11,971 bases of DNA from Moraxellaceae bacterium (GCA_024234595.1 JACKNZ010000034.1:1-11971); one strand, 5' to 3'; positions 6,718 to 11,971 are shown, numbered from the stretch's first letter. Notes: generated by a model not told the origin, from the letters alone. Numbers and translations: made by a program.

Positions 6718-6753
6718 GTCAGCTTATAGAACTAAGCATGAGCTGACTATAAT
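6718..6753 (+). promoter_or_regulatory. Inverted repeat and -10 box before the antitoxin remnant
   Basis: GTCAGCT (6718-6724) and AGCTGAC (6741-6747) are exact inverted copies with a 16-bp centre, directly followed by a perfect TATAAT (6748-6753). Antitoxins of the Phd/YefM family repress their own operon by binding palindromes at the promoter, so this may be the old autoregulatory operator. No matching -35 at standard spacing was found. Confidence 0.4.
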
Positions 6754-6777
6754 TATGACTGGTTTTGAAAGTAAGGT

Positions 6778-7044
6778 ATGAAATTACAGATTATGCAAAT
6801 ATGGACTGTTCAAGCTGCTAAAGCACACTTTAGTGAACTGTTACGTGCCAGTATCACCCAAGCCGTGCAGATGATTACCATACATGGCAAAGAAACAGCA
6901 GTTTTAATTCCTATTGCAGAATGGCAACGCTTGCAACAAAAGTAACCTAGCTTAAGGTCATTGTTACTTGCGACATCTACCGCTGAATTGGATATTCCCG
7001 AACGAGGCAAACAACAGCGACGCAATATTGAGTTATCTCAATAG
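6778..7044 (+). pseudogene. Phd/YefM-family antitoxin interrupted by an in-frame stop
   Basis: The first open part (ATG 6778 or 6793 to TAA 6943-6945) encodes MQIWTVQAAKAHFSELLRAS, ITIHGKETAVLIPIAEWQRLQQK: the DNA-binding half of Phd/YefM antitoxins. In the same frame after the TAA, the sequence continues as PSLRSLLLATSTAELDIPER and GKQQRRNIELSQ up to TAG 7042-7044, which matches the usual toxin-binding tail of this family (P-S-L-x(n)-L-L, E-L-D-I/L-E-R, R-D-I-E-L). One nonsense change in place thus explains the structure, with no frameshift needed. The shortened product, 50-55 residues, would keep DNA binding and lose toxin neutralisation. AAGG just upstream of 6778 is too close for an ideal ribosome site, and 6793 gives the typical family N-terminus. 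Read-through or a sequencing error are alternatives. Confidence 0.75.
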
Positions 7045-7048
7045 TCCC

Positions 7049-7078
7049 ATGTATTTATTGCAAGTTCAAACCGCATAG
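7049..7078 (+). pseudogene. Possible toxin gene remnant (first four codons)
   Basis: Four bases after the antitoxin frame ends, an ATG opens MYLL, the same beginning as many PIN-domain VapC toxins (MYLLDTN...), but it then reads QVQTA and stops. The spacing is right for a toxin start; the rest of a PIN domain is not present in any frame up to 7280. The match is only four residues, so this is weak. The stretch 7079-7225 holds nothing else recognised. Confidence 0.25.
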
Positions 7079-7225
7079 TGCAGCGTTTTCTGGTTGTAGG
7101 CTACGCTAGATGTACTCCATCCTTTTTTAACGCCAATAGCTTAGTTGTTTACCATCATTCCAAAAAATTTCAAATACATATTACTTAACTGAGTACATCA
7201 CACTCATTTCTTCCAAACCTTATAC

Positions 7226-7257
7226 AGCCTCATATCACGTCGGTGGTATGGGGCTTT
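7226..7257 (+). terminator. Long hairpin before the zinc-ribbon gene, weak terminator or leader structure
   Basis: AGCCTCATATCAC (7226-7238) pairs over 13 bp with GTGGTATGGGGCT (7243-7255), with two G-U pairs and loop GTCG. It is followed by only three T and ATG. The stem is strong but the T tract is short, so termination may be poor. It lies 24 nt before the next start codon. Confidence 0.5.
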
Positions 7258-7280
7258 ATGCTTTTATAGGATTCATCATC

Positions 7281-7616
7281 ATGACTATGCGTTGTCCATA
7301 TTGTTTGTCGTATCAGGTCGATACTTTAAATCAGGCTAAAAAGACTGGCAGTGCTGTGGGTACGGTTGCAGGAGCAGCTAGTGGTGCGTCTGCTTCATTT
7401 AACGGAGCGAGAGTTGGAGCATCTATTGGTGCCATCGTTGGCCCTGTCGGTTCAGTGGTTGGTGGTTTTGCAGGAGCATTATTAGGTGGTTTTCTTGGCG
7501 GTGTAGCAGGTGGTACGGCTGGAGCTAAACTCGGTGAATTTGTTGATGATAACATTTTAGATAATTACAAGTGCTTACGTTGTGGTTATACCTTTAGTGA
7601 ACCTCGTCAGTATTAA
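7281..7616 (+). CDS. Zinc-ribbon protein with internal glycine-zipper segment
   Basis: The start at 7281 is chosen because TAGGA lies 9 nt upstream; a frame extension to 7248 would begin inside the upstream hairpin. The 111-residue product begins MTMRCPYC and ends KCLRCGYTFSEPRQY, so Cys5/Cys8 and Cys98/Cys101 would make one four-cysteine zinc ribbon. Between them residues 22-85 are almost only G, A, V, S, I, L and F, with many GxxxG steps (VGASIGAIVGPVGSVVGGFA and GALLGGFLGGVAGGTAGAKLG in part), a glycine zipper that can form a membrane helical hairpin. If the ribbon closes, both termini are on the same side of the membrane. No function is known; the gene stands alone between the antitoxin remnant and DUF932. 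Confidence 0.85.
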   Translation: MTMRCPYCLSYQVDTLNQAKKTGSAVGTVAGAASGASASFNGARVGASIGAIVGPVGSVVGGFAGALLGGFLGGVAGGTAGAKLGEFVDDNILDNYKCLRCGYTFSEPRQY

Positions 7617-7798
7617 GTCCATCCCCCTCTCGTCTTTTTAGTCTTTTCGTTTTCCTTGTTTTCTTAATCTCGTTATTTACTGTCCTTTTCAATGTTATTT
7701 CTCTCATCTTTAGCCGTATATGTTAATGCGTCTCATTTGCTTTTAACTATACTTTATTGATGATAGGTTTTTTATCTTTCATTTTCGGAGAATTTATC
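7617..7798 (+). other. Pyrimidine-rich intergenic stretch upstream of the DUF932 gene
   Basis: From 7618 to about 7720 the plus strand is strongly biased to C and T, with near repeats such as GTCTTTTTA and GTCTTTTCG. No clear intrinsic terminator follows the zinc-ribbon gene, so a Rho-dependent end is possible. A TATACT box at 7749-7754 could belong to the DUF932 promoter, but no good -35 was found. Confidence 0.35.
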
Positions 7799-8764
7799 AT
7801 GTCACATTTAGTCGAATCGATGGCTTATGTCGGTGCAACCCCATGGCACGGTTTAGGTAATCATTTAGAAGAGCAACAGCCCTTAGAGGTTTGGGCTAAA
7901 CAAGCAGGCATGGATTGGTCTATTCTAGAAGCTCCTGTACGTTTTATGACAGGTGATGAACAAACCTCCTCTATTCGTACCTTTGCTGATAATAAGGTGT
8001 TGTATCGTTCTGATACAAATGCTCCTTTGTCGGTAGTGAGTCAGCGTTATCAGGTGGTTCAACCGCGTGAAATTTTAGAGTTTTATCGCGATTTAACCGA
8101 AGTCTCTGGTTTTGAATTAGAAACGGCTGGGGTTTTAAAAGGCGGTCGTAAGATTTGGGCATTGGCTAAAACAGGTCAGTCAATGAGCTTACGTGGTAAT
8201 GATGTGACTAATGGCTATTTGCTGTTGGCTACCGCGTGTGATGGCACATTAGCCACAACGGCTCAATTTACCAGTATTCGGGTGGTGTGTAATAACACCT
8301 TAGCCGTTGCTTTAAATGGTCAAGGTCAGGCGGTGAAAGTTCCTCACAACACGACCTTTGATGCACAAGCGGTGAAAAAGCAATTGGGTGTCTCTGTGTC
8401 AGCATGGGATGATTTTATGTATCGCTTAAAGACCTTAAGTGAACGTAAAGTCAAAAGTGCTGAGGTAGATAAGTTTTATGCCAAAGTCTTTGGTGATGCC
8501 GCGATGAAAGGTCAAGCCAGTATGCAGTCGTTTGAACGGACGATGGCGAAAGCGAAAACCTTGTTTGAGGGTCAAGGATTGGGGTCGGAGTTATCGTCTG
8601 CTAAAGGCACGGCGTTTGGTTTATTAAATTCAGTGACCGAGTTTGTTGACCATCAGCGTAAGGCACGCAGTATTGACCATCGTTTAGATTCGGCATGGTT
8701 TGGGCAGGGAGCAACCATTAAGCAACGAGCTTTAGATGAAGCGTTACGGTTGGTGTCGGCTTAG
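7799..8764 (+). CDS. DUF932 domain phage/plasmid-type protein (TIGR03299-like)
   Basis: The start at 7799 is set by GGAG 8 nt upstream and by the family N-terminus SHLVESMAYVGATPWHGLG; the upstream extension to 7757 is not supported. The 321-residue protein shows the DUF932 pattern: ATPWHGLG (13-20), a central region with VLYRSDTNAPLSVVSQRYQV, SGFELETAGVLKGGRKIWAL, LLLATACDGTLATTAQFTS, IRVVCNNTLAVAL, and a C-terminal part with FGLLNSVTEFVDHQRKAR ending with SIDHRLDSAWFGQGA. Members are encoded on phages, plasmids and integrative elements, often near single-strand annealing or YqaJ-type recombination genes; their biochemical role is unsettled. Here YqaJ is encoded 2.6 kb downstream, in line with that context. 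Length and domain coverage look complete. Confidence 0.92.
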   Translation: MSHLVESMAYVGATPWHGLGNHLEEQQPLEVWAKQAGMDWSILEAPVRFMTGDEQTSSIRTFADNKVLYRSDTNAPLSVVSQRYQVVQPREILEFYRDLTEVSGFELETAGVLKGGRKIWALAKTGQSMSLRGNDVTNGYLLLATACDGTLATTAQFTSIRVVCNNTLAVALNGQGQAVKVPHNTTFDAQAVKKQLGVSVSAWDDFMYRLKTLSERKVKSAEVDKFYAKVFGDAAMKGQASMQSFERTMAKAKTLFEGQGLGSELSSAKGTAFGLLNSVTEFVDHQRKARSIDHRLDSAWFGQGATIKQRALDEALRLVSA

Positions 8765-8823
8765 CTTATGTGTGAGTTGTGAGCCAGTTTTATTTAATTC
8801 AACTGCCTTATTTTATATCTGTT

Positions 8824-8859
8824 AAAGCACGGTGAAGTGATGGTCATCGTGCTTTTTTT
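8824..8859 (+). terminator. Intrinsic terminator after the DUF932 gene
   Basis: AAAGCACGGTG (8824-8834) pairs with CATCGTGCTTT (8845-8855) with one G-U pair and a 10-nt loop, then seven T (8853-8859) and ATG. It separates the DUF932 gene from the first DUF6878-like gene, 46 nt before its start codon. Confidence 0.85.
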
Positions 8860-8905
8860 ATGCCGTTTATTTCTTCATTTCATGCTAATTCCTAGGAGCG
8901 TATTT

Positions 8906-9340
8906 ATGTTTGGCTATAGTCCGCAAGGGTTTGAAGCCTTGTCAACCAATCGTCAACGGCTATTAGATGCTTTGAATGCTGCTGCCATTACCGAGGTGAC
9001 GGTTCGTTATTTTGGTGGAGGTGATGAAGGTGATGTCAGTGAGGTGATTGTTCAACCTGAGTCGTGCTTGCCACAGTTAAACACGCAGCGTTTAGTGTAT
9101 TGCTATGCGCGTGGCGAATACCGCGAAGGGGCTTGTTATTACTTTTTAGAAGATAAGGAGGTGTTGCTTGATGATGCGTTACGCGACTTTGTGTTCACTT
9201 GGGTAGATAGCCATCACAGCGGTTGGGAGAACAATGAAGGCGGGTCGGGGGTGATGACCATTCATGTCGCCGAAGACGATTTTTTATTGGAGCATAGTGA
9301 TTATTACACCGAAAGCCGTGATTTTGCCTACAGTCTGTAA
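8906..9340 (+). CDS. DUF6878-like protein, paralogue 1
   Basis: The start at 8906 has AGGAG with a 7-nt spacer; the longer frame from 8837 begins inside the terminator and is rejected. The 144-residue product has the features of DUF6878-like proteins: an N-terminal NRQRLLDAL, a VTVRYFGGGDEGDV strand-loop (33-44), a helix ALRDFVFTWVDSHH, and the signature HHSGWENNEGGSG (103-115) followed by a strand and EHSDYYTES. It is acidic, with no signal peptide or membrane segment, so it is probably a cytoplasmic protein. Two related genes follow; paralogue 3 is clearly the closest, sharing more than half of residues by eye. The family has no established function and is seen mainly on mobile elements. 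Confidence 0.85.
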   Translation: MFGYSPQGFEALSTNRQRLLDALNAAAITEVTVRYFGGGDEGDVSEVIVQPESCLPQLNTQRLVYCYARGEYREGACYYFLEDKEVLLDDALRDFVFTWVDSHHSGWENNEGGSGVMTIHVAEDDFLLEHSDYYTESRDFAYSL

Positions 9341-9420
9341 AGCCCTACCCACACGTATCTCTCTATTCAAGTTAAGTCTATTTCATTCCGTGTTATTCAA
9401 CTTTTTCATGGAGAAAGTTT

Positions 9421-9915
9421 ATGTCTATTACACCATCTGCCTCTGATTATCATAATCCCGAAGCCATTGCCATTATTCAGGCTAATCGTGATTTGTTATT
9501 ACACACCATGCCCTCATTAGGTATTAGTGAAATTACTATCGAATATGAAAGCTATGCTGATTCAGGCGATGTCACGGCCTTAAAGGTATTCCCTGAAAGT
9601 CAGTTAACGCAGATTGACAAATGCCAACTGTCCTATCAATTTTTAATCCTTGCACGTGATACACAAGGTCAATATTACCGTGCAGGTGAGGTCAAACAAG
9701 TGTCGATGCGTGTGGCCTTATGTGATTTTGCCTTAAGCTGCTTAGGGATTAAATACCCTGATTGGGATACCGAAGAAGGGGCTGAGGGTAAAGTGATTTT
9801 AGATGCAGATGAGCAGCGTTGTGAATTGATTCATACCCAATTTTTTATGGAATATGCCCGTCATTCACCCTATCACGATACAAGCAAACCAGCGGTCAAT
9901 AATACGCTGATTTAG
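9421..9915 (+). CDS. DUF6878-like protein, divergent paralogue 2
   Basis: GGAG lies 7 nt before the ATG. The 164-residue product aligns with its two neighbours in the order of motifs: ANRDLLLHTM (21-30), ITIEYESYADSGDVTALKVFPES (38-60, given in parts: ITIEYESYADSGD, VTALKVFPES), a helix VALCDFALSCLG, and DWDTEEGAEGKV (114-125) in the place of GWENNxGGSG. The core tryptophan and acidic/glycine pattern stay, but the HHxGWENN part is replaced, so it has diverged strongly. It has about 14 extra C-terminal residues (YHDTSKPAVNNTLI) and an N-terminal extension. The gap to paralogue 1 is 80 nt with no clear terminator, so the two may share a transcript. The function is unknown. Confidence 0.8.
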   Translation: MSITPSASDYHNPEAIAIIQANRDLLLHTMPSLGISEITIEYESYADSGDVTALKVFPESQLTQIDKCQLSYQFLILARDTQGQYYRAGEVKQVSMRVALCDFALSCLGIKYPDWDTEEGAEGKVILDADEQRCELIHTQFFMEYARHSPYHDTSKPAVNNTLI

Positions 9916-9983
9916 TGAGTTTACTTGCCTTTTCCCAGTGATACTTTTTTAAAGTTATCCGTTGTTATGCCTTGATTTCATCC

Positions 9984-10015
9984 GCCCTGTTGCTGTTTAG
10001 CACAGGGCTTTTTTT
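9984..10015 (+). terminator. Intrinsic terminator between paralogues 2 and 3
   Basis: GCCCTG (9984-9989) pairs with CAGGGC (10003-10008), continued inside by TGCT/AGCA after a bulged T with loop GTTT, then seven T (10009-10015) and ATG. It lies 44 nt before the start of the third DUF6878-like gene. Confidence 0.85.
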
Positions 10016-10059
10016 ATGCCCTTTTTTCTTAATTATCGTTATTAAGTTGGAGTTTTATC

Positions 10060-10509
10060 ATGATGGGTTACAGTCCTAAATCTTTCGAGGCGGTGCGTGC
10101 TAATCGTCAACCGCTACTCACTGCCCTTGCTGCCTTAGCCATTACCCAATTAGTGGTGCGTTATGAAGGCGGCGGCGATTCAGGTGATGTCTGTGAATTA
10201 GAGATTTTTCCTGAATCATTAGCACAAGCCAATATTGCAAACACGTTAAAAACACAGCAACTCACGTATCACTGTTTAGCGGGTGAATATCAAGACGGTG
10301 AATATCGTTACTTTTTACAGGAGCAACAATCTTCCATTGATTCAGCCTTACGTGATTTTGTGTTGACGTGGGTTGATGCTCATCACGGGGGATGGGAAAA
10401 CAACGATGGTGGTTCAGGGACGATGACCATTAACGTGACTGAGGGAACGTTTCGTTTAGAACATAGCGAGTATTATACGGAGTGCAGCAATTATGAATAC
10501 GATTTATAA
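10060..10509 (+). CDS. DUF6878-like protein, paralogue 3
   Basis: The start at 10060 has TTGGAG with 7 nt spacing; a second ATG follows at 10063 and could also be used. The 149-residue product contains MGYSPKSFEAVRANRQPLL, VVRYEGGGDSGDVCELEIFP (33-51 region), ALRDFVLTWVDAHH, the family signature HHGGWENNDGGSGTMTINV (108-126) and EHSEYYTE. The similarity to paralogue 1 covers the whole length, including MxGYSP at the start, apart from a short insertion near residues 57-63. The last 17 nt overlap the start of the TIM-barrel gene, so those two are translationally coupled. It is a soluble acidic protein of unknown role. Confidence 0.87.
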   Translation: MMGYSPKSFEAVRANRQPLLTALAALAITQLVVRYEGGGDSGDVCELEIFPESLAQANIANTLKTQQLTYHCLAGEYQDGEYRYFLQEQQSSIDSALRDFVLTWVDAHHGGWENNDGGSGTMTINVTEGTFRLEHSEYYTECSNYEYDL

Positions 10510-11311
10510 GGCTGACTCATGCTGTGTTCCATCCGTACAAGCCATTCATATTTCCCTTGGGGCTTATGGTCGTTTAAGCCATCAACAAGCGATTCAATTG
10601 GCTTTAGATGTTACACCACGAGAGCCATTACTCGGTTATCTGTCCACAAAACGCTTACAAATTTGTCCGCAGAATTTGGGGCAATTTACCCCTGAATTAG
10701 CGTTGCAATTAAAAGCCGAATTAGCTCACATTGAGTTTCGCTGTCATGCCAATGTCCATATCGAAAGACAGCATAAAATCGTGGATATTGCTGATTGGCC
10801 ACATGAAAAAGATTGGTTTAAACAAATGGCGCATTTATCGCAGTTGCTGGATGCGCCTGTTTATACCGCTCATGCAGGTAAACGCGGTACTTGTTCAGTT
10901 GCTGAGGTTTTACAGTTTACTCAAGCGATTGAGGATTTGTTTGGCATACCTGTCGGTATTGAAGGTCACTACCCTACACCAAATGGTAAACATCATTGGC
11001 TAATCAGTACATGGCAAGAATATCAACAACTGCTCGAATTTGGGGTGAATTACGCCTTAGATTTGTCGCATTTGAATATTTTGGCGGTACAGACGAATCA
11101 TGTGGAATGGAGTTTGGTACATGAATTACTCAGCAGTCCCCACTGTTTAGAAATTCATCTCAGTGATAATCACGGTTATGGCGACCAACATTTACCGCTG
11201 AGTAACCCTGATGCGTTGCCGTGGTGGTGGTCATTACTCAGTTCGGCTAATCCTAATGCAACCATCTTTTCAGAAGGGAGGCAAAATCTACCTAGTGCAA
11301 TCATAGCCTGA
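10493..11311 (+). CDS. Xylose-isomerase-like TIM-barrel metalloprotein
   Basis: The ATG at 10493 lies inside the preceding gene, with GGAG 10 nt upstream; the 17-nt overlap suggests coupled translation. The 272-residue product has a series of strand-end metal-ligand candidates in the order known from the AP-endonuclease-2/sugar isomerase superfamily: His85 (FRCHANVHI), His127 (YTAHAGKR), Glu157 (VGIEGHYP), Asp190 and His193 (ALDLSHLNI), His222 and Asp225 (LEIHLSDNHG), Asp231 and His233 (GDQHLPL), and Glu261 (IFSEGR). This supports a divalent-metal enzyme in the cytoplasm. The substrate is unknown: sugar isomerase/epimerase, AP endonuclease, or a peptide-modifying MNIO-like role are all possible, but the protein is not a typical DUF692. 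A terminator follows, so it closes the transcript that starts with paralogue 3. Confidence 0.8.
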   Translation: MNTIYKADSCCVPSVQAIHISLGAYGRLSHQQAIQLALDVTPREPLLGYLSTKRLQICPQNLGQFTPELALQLKAELAHIEFRCHANVHIERQHKIVDIADWPHEKDWFKQMAHLSQLLDAPVYTAHAGKRGTCSVAEVLQFTQAIEDLFGIPVGIEGHYPTPNGKHHWLISTWQEYQQLLEFGVNYALDLSHLNILAVQTNHVEWSLVHELLSSPHCLEIHLSDNHGYGDQHLPLSNPDALPWWWSLLSSANPNATIFSEGRQNLPSAIIA

Positions 11312-11353
11312 ATAGCCTGCTAATCCCCCTTTGATAATTTCTTTCATTCACTC

Positions 11354-11387
11354 AAGCATAGTCTGTCATGCAGGCTGTGCTTTTTTT
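11354..11387 (+). terminator. Intrinsic terminator just before the YqaJ-type gene
   Basis: AAGCATAGTCTG (11354-11365) pairs with CAGGCTGTGCTT (11371-11382), with two G-U pairs and a 5-nt loop, then seven T (11381-11387) and ATG. Only 14 nt lie between the T tract and the next start codon, which leaves no room for a promoter in between. Confidence 0.8.
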
Positions 11388-11401
11388 ATGTCGAGGTTTT
11401 T

Positions 11402-11971
11402 ATGGAATATCAACATACTGAACAATCGCCATCAACTTCATTGGCGGTTGTATCACATCAACCGCTGGCCATTGGTACAGCTACGCCTGTTAATTCAGAC
11501 AACTCCCTGTCTTTAACCGTACTGAGTGAGCAATCCACTAAAGCCCACACCCACACTGCCAACGCGATTCGCCTCATCAGCACCAAAGGCTTAAGTCGTC
11601 GTGAATGGTTAGCGGTGCGTAAACAAGGTATTGGCGGTAGTGATGCTGCCGCAGCTGTTGGTTTAAATCCCTATCAATCCCAGTTGGAATTATGGATGAT
11701 TAAAACAGGTCGTTTTAGCGAAAATAGCCCTGATGAGTCTGAAACGAAACTCGATATAGACTCTAAAATGTATTGGGGTCAAATTTTAGAACCGATTGTC
11801 GCCCAACATTACACCAAAGTCACAGGCCGTAAAGTGCGTAAGGTCAATGCGATTCTACAACATGCCGATAGTGATAAATCGTGGATGTTGGCCAATATTG
11901 ATTATCGAGTCGTTGGTAGTGATGAGGTACAACTACTGGAGTGTAAAACCGCAGGCGAATATGGGGCAAAG
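11402..11971 (+). CDS. YqaJ-family viral recombinase/exonuclease, 3' end missing
   Basis: The frame starts at ATG 11402, with GAGG 5 nt upstream, and is open to the last base, giving 190 visible residues. Residues 1-62 are a polar S/T/Q/H-rich leader. The YqaJ domain (PF09588 type) starts near LSRREWLAVRKQGIGGSDAA (64-83) and continues with GLNPYQSQLELWMIKTGR, YWGQILEPIVAQHYTKVTGR, WMLANIDYRVVG and LLECKTAGEYGAK. The PD-(D/E)xK nuclease residues are Glu130 (ILEP), Asp167 (NIDY), and Glu180/Lys182 (ECK). These enzymes are lambda-exonuclease-like nucleases that make 3' tails for a partner annealing protein (RecT/Bet type), which would be expected just beyond the window. The upstream terminator suggests expression by read-through or from a promoter inside the preceding gene. 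Confidence 0.92.
   Translation, partial: MEYQHTEQSPSTSLAVVSHQPLAIGTATPVNSDNSLSLTVLSEQSTKAHTHTANAIRLISTKGLSRREWLAVRKQGIGGSDAAAAVGLNPYQSQLELWMIKTGRFSENSPDESETKLDIDSKMYWGQILEPIVAQHYTKVTGRKVRKVNAILQHADSDKSWMLANIDYRVVGSDEVQLLECKTAGEYGAK

Larger units (their letters stand above)
4907..11971 (+). mobile_element. Integrative element inserted at ssrA (left end; right end beyond window)
   Basis: Everything right of the tmRNA 3' end has accessory character: integrase next to ssrA, repeat cluster near the junction, a decayed toxin-antitoxin locus, a DUF932 phage/plasmid-type gene, DUF6878-like genes and a YqaJ-type recombinase. All convincing genes point away from the junction. No capsid, tail, relaxase or conjugation gene is present in this part, so phage, ICE and mobilizable island cannot be told apart. 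Confidence 0.75.

Noticed and set aside
6810..7025. Minus-strand frame of 71 codons
   Set aside because: It is antisense to the antitoxin remnant, whose homology in the plus frame is clear.
7331..7555. Minus-strand proline/alanine-rich frame
   Set aside because: It is the mirror of the glycine-zipper codons on the plus strand.
10731..11003. Plus-strand frame of 90 codons
   Set aside because: It is an out-of-frame shadow inside the TIM-barrel gene, without ribosome site or recognisable motif.
8824..11387. Hairpins between the island genes as integron attC sites
   Set aside because: The gene-hairpin-gene layout invites the idea, but the required GTTRRRY/RYYYAAC core pairs are missing, the stems end in T7, and the integrase is P4-type without the integron-specific region.
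11331..11516. Plus-strand frame of 61 codons across the last terminator
   Set aside because: It runs through the hairpin and out of frame into the YqaJ-type gene, which has the convincing domain match.

Overview
The window reads as a moderately AT-rich gammaproteobacterial chromosome with an integrated accessory element. The order mutM, YfhL-type ferredoxin, coaD and the adjacent smpB-ssrA pair fit a gammaproteobacterium. The base composition and gene styles would suit a Thiotrichales/Beggiatoaceae-like host, but that finer placement is a guess from general impression.

Core part (1-4937): the 3' part of a crotonase-family gene is followed after 6 nt by mutM, then a small exported/membrane protein gene (1863-2207). 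A strong intrinsic terminator follows, possibly together with a small RNA. On the minus strand are the tightly spaced pair coaD-yfhL (phosphopantetheine adenylyltransferase, then a 2[4Fe-4S] ferredoxin) and an exported FecR-domain protein. On the plus strand smpB is followed by ssrA (tmRNA), the two partners of trans-translation ribosome rescue.

Island part (about 4907 to the window end): the 3' end of ssrA is the apparent attachment site of an integrative element. Just inside it lie a terminator, ACGGTAAC-type repeats that look like recombinase arm sites, and a P4-type tyrosine integrase with a full catalytic set. Next comes a decayed Phd/YefM antitoxin gene with an in-frame stop and almost no toxin left. 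After that all genes run on the plus strand: a zinc-ribbon protein split by a glycine zipper, a DUF932 phage/plasmid-type protein, three tandem DUF6878-like paralogues, a xylose-isomerase-like TIM-barrel metalloprotein whose start overlaps the third paralogue, and a YqaJ-type recombinase exonuclease that runs off the window. DUF932 plus YqaJ points to a phage/ICE-style replication-recombination module that probably continues to the right.

The most notable patterns are: (i) five hairpins in the window that all end in exactly seven T followed by ATG, three of them sitting shortly before island genes; (ii) short ORFs after such hairpins whose stop codon falls at the ribosome binding site of the following gene; (iii) the DUF6878 trio coupled to a TIM-barrel enzyme; (iv) the antitoxin broken by a single in-frame stop. 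None of the functions inferred for the unknown genes is proven by the sequence.
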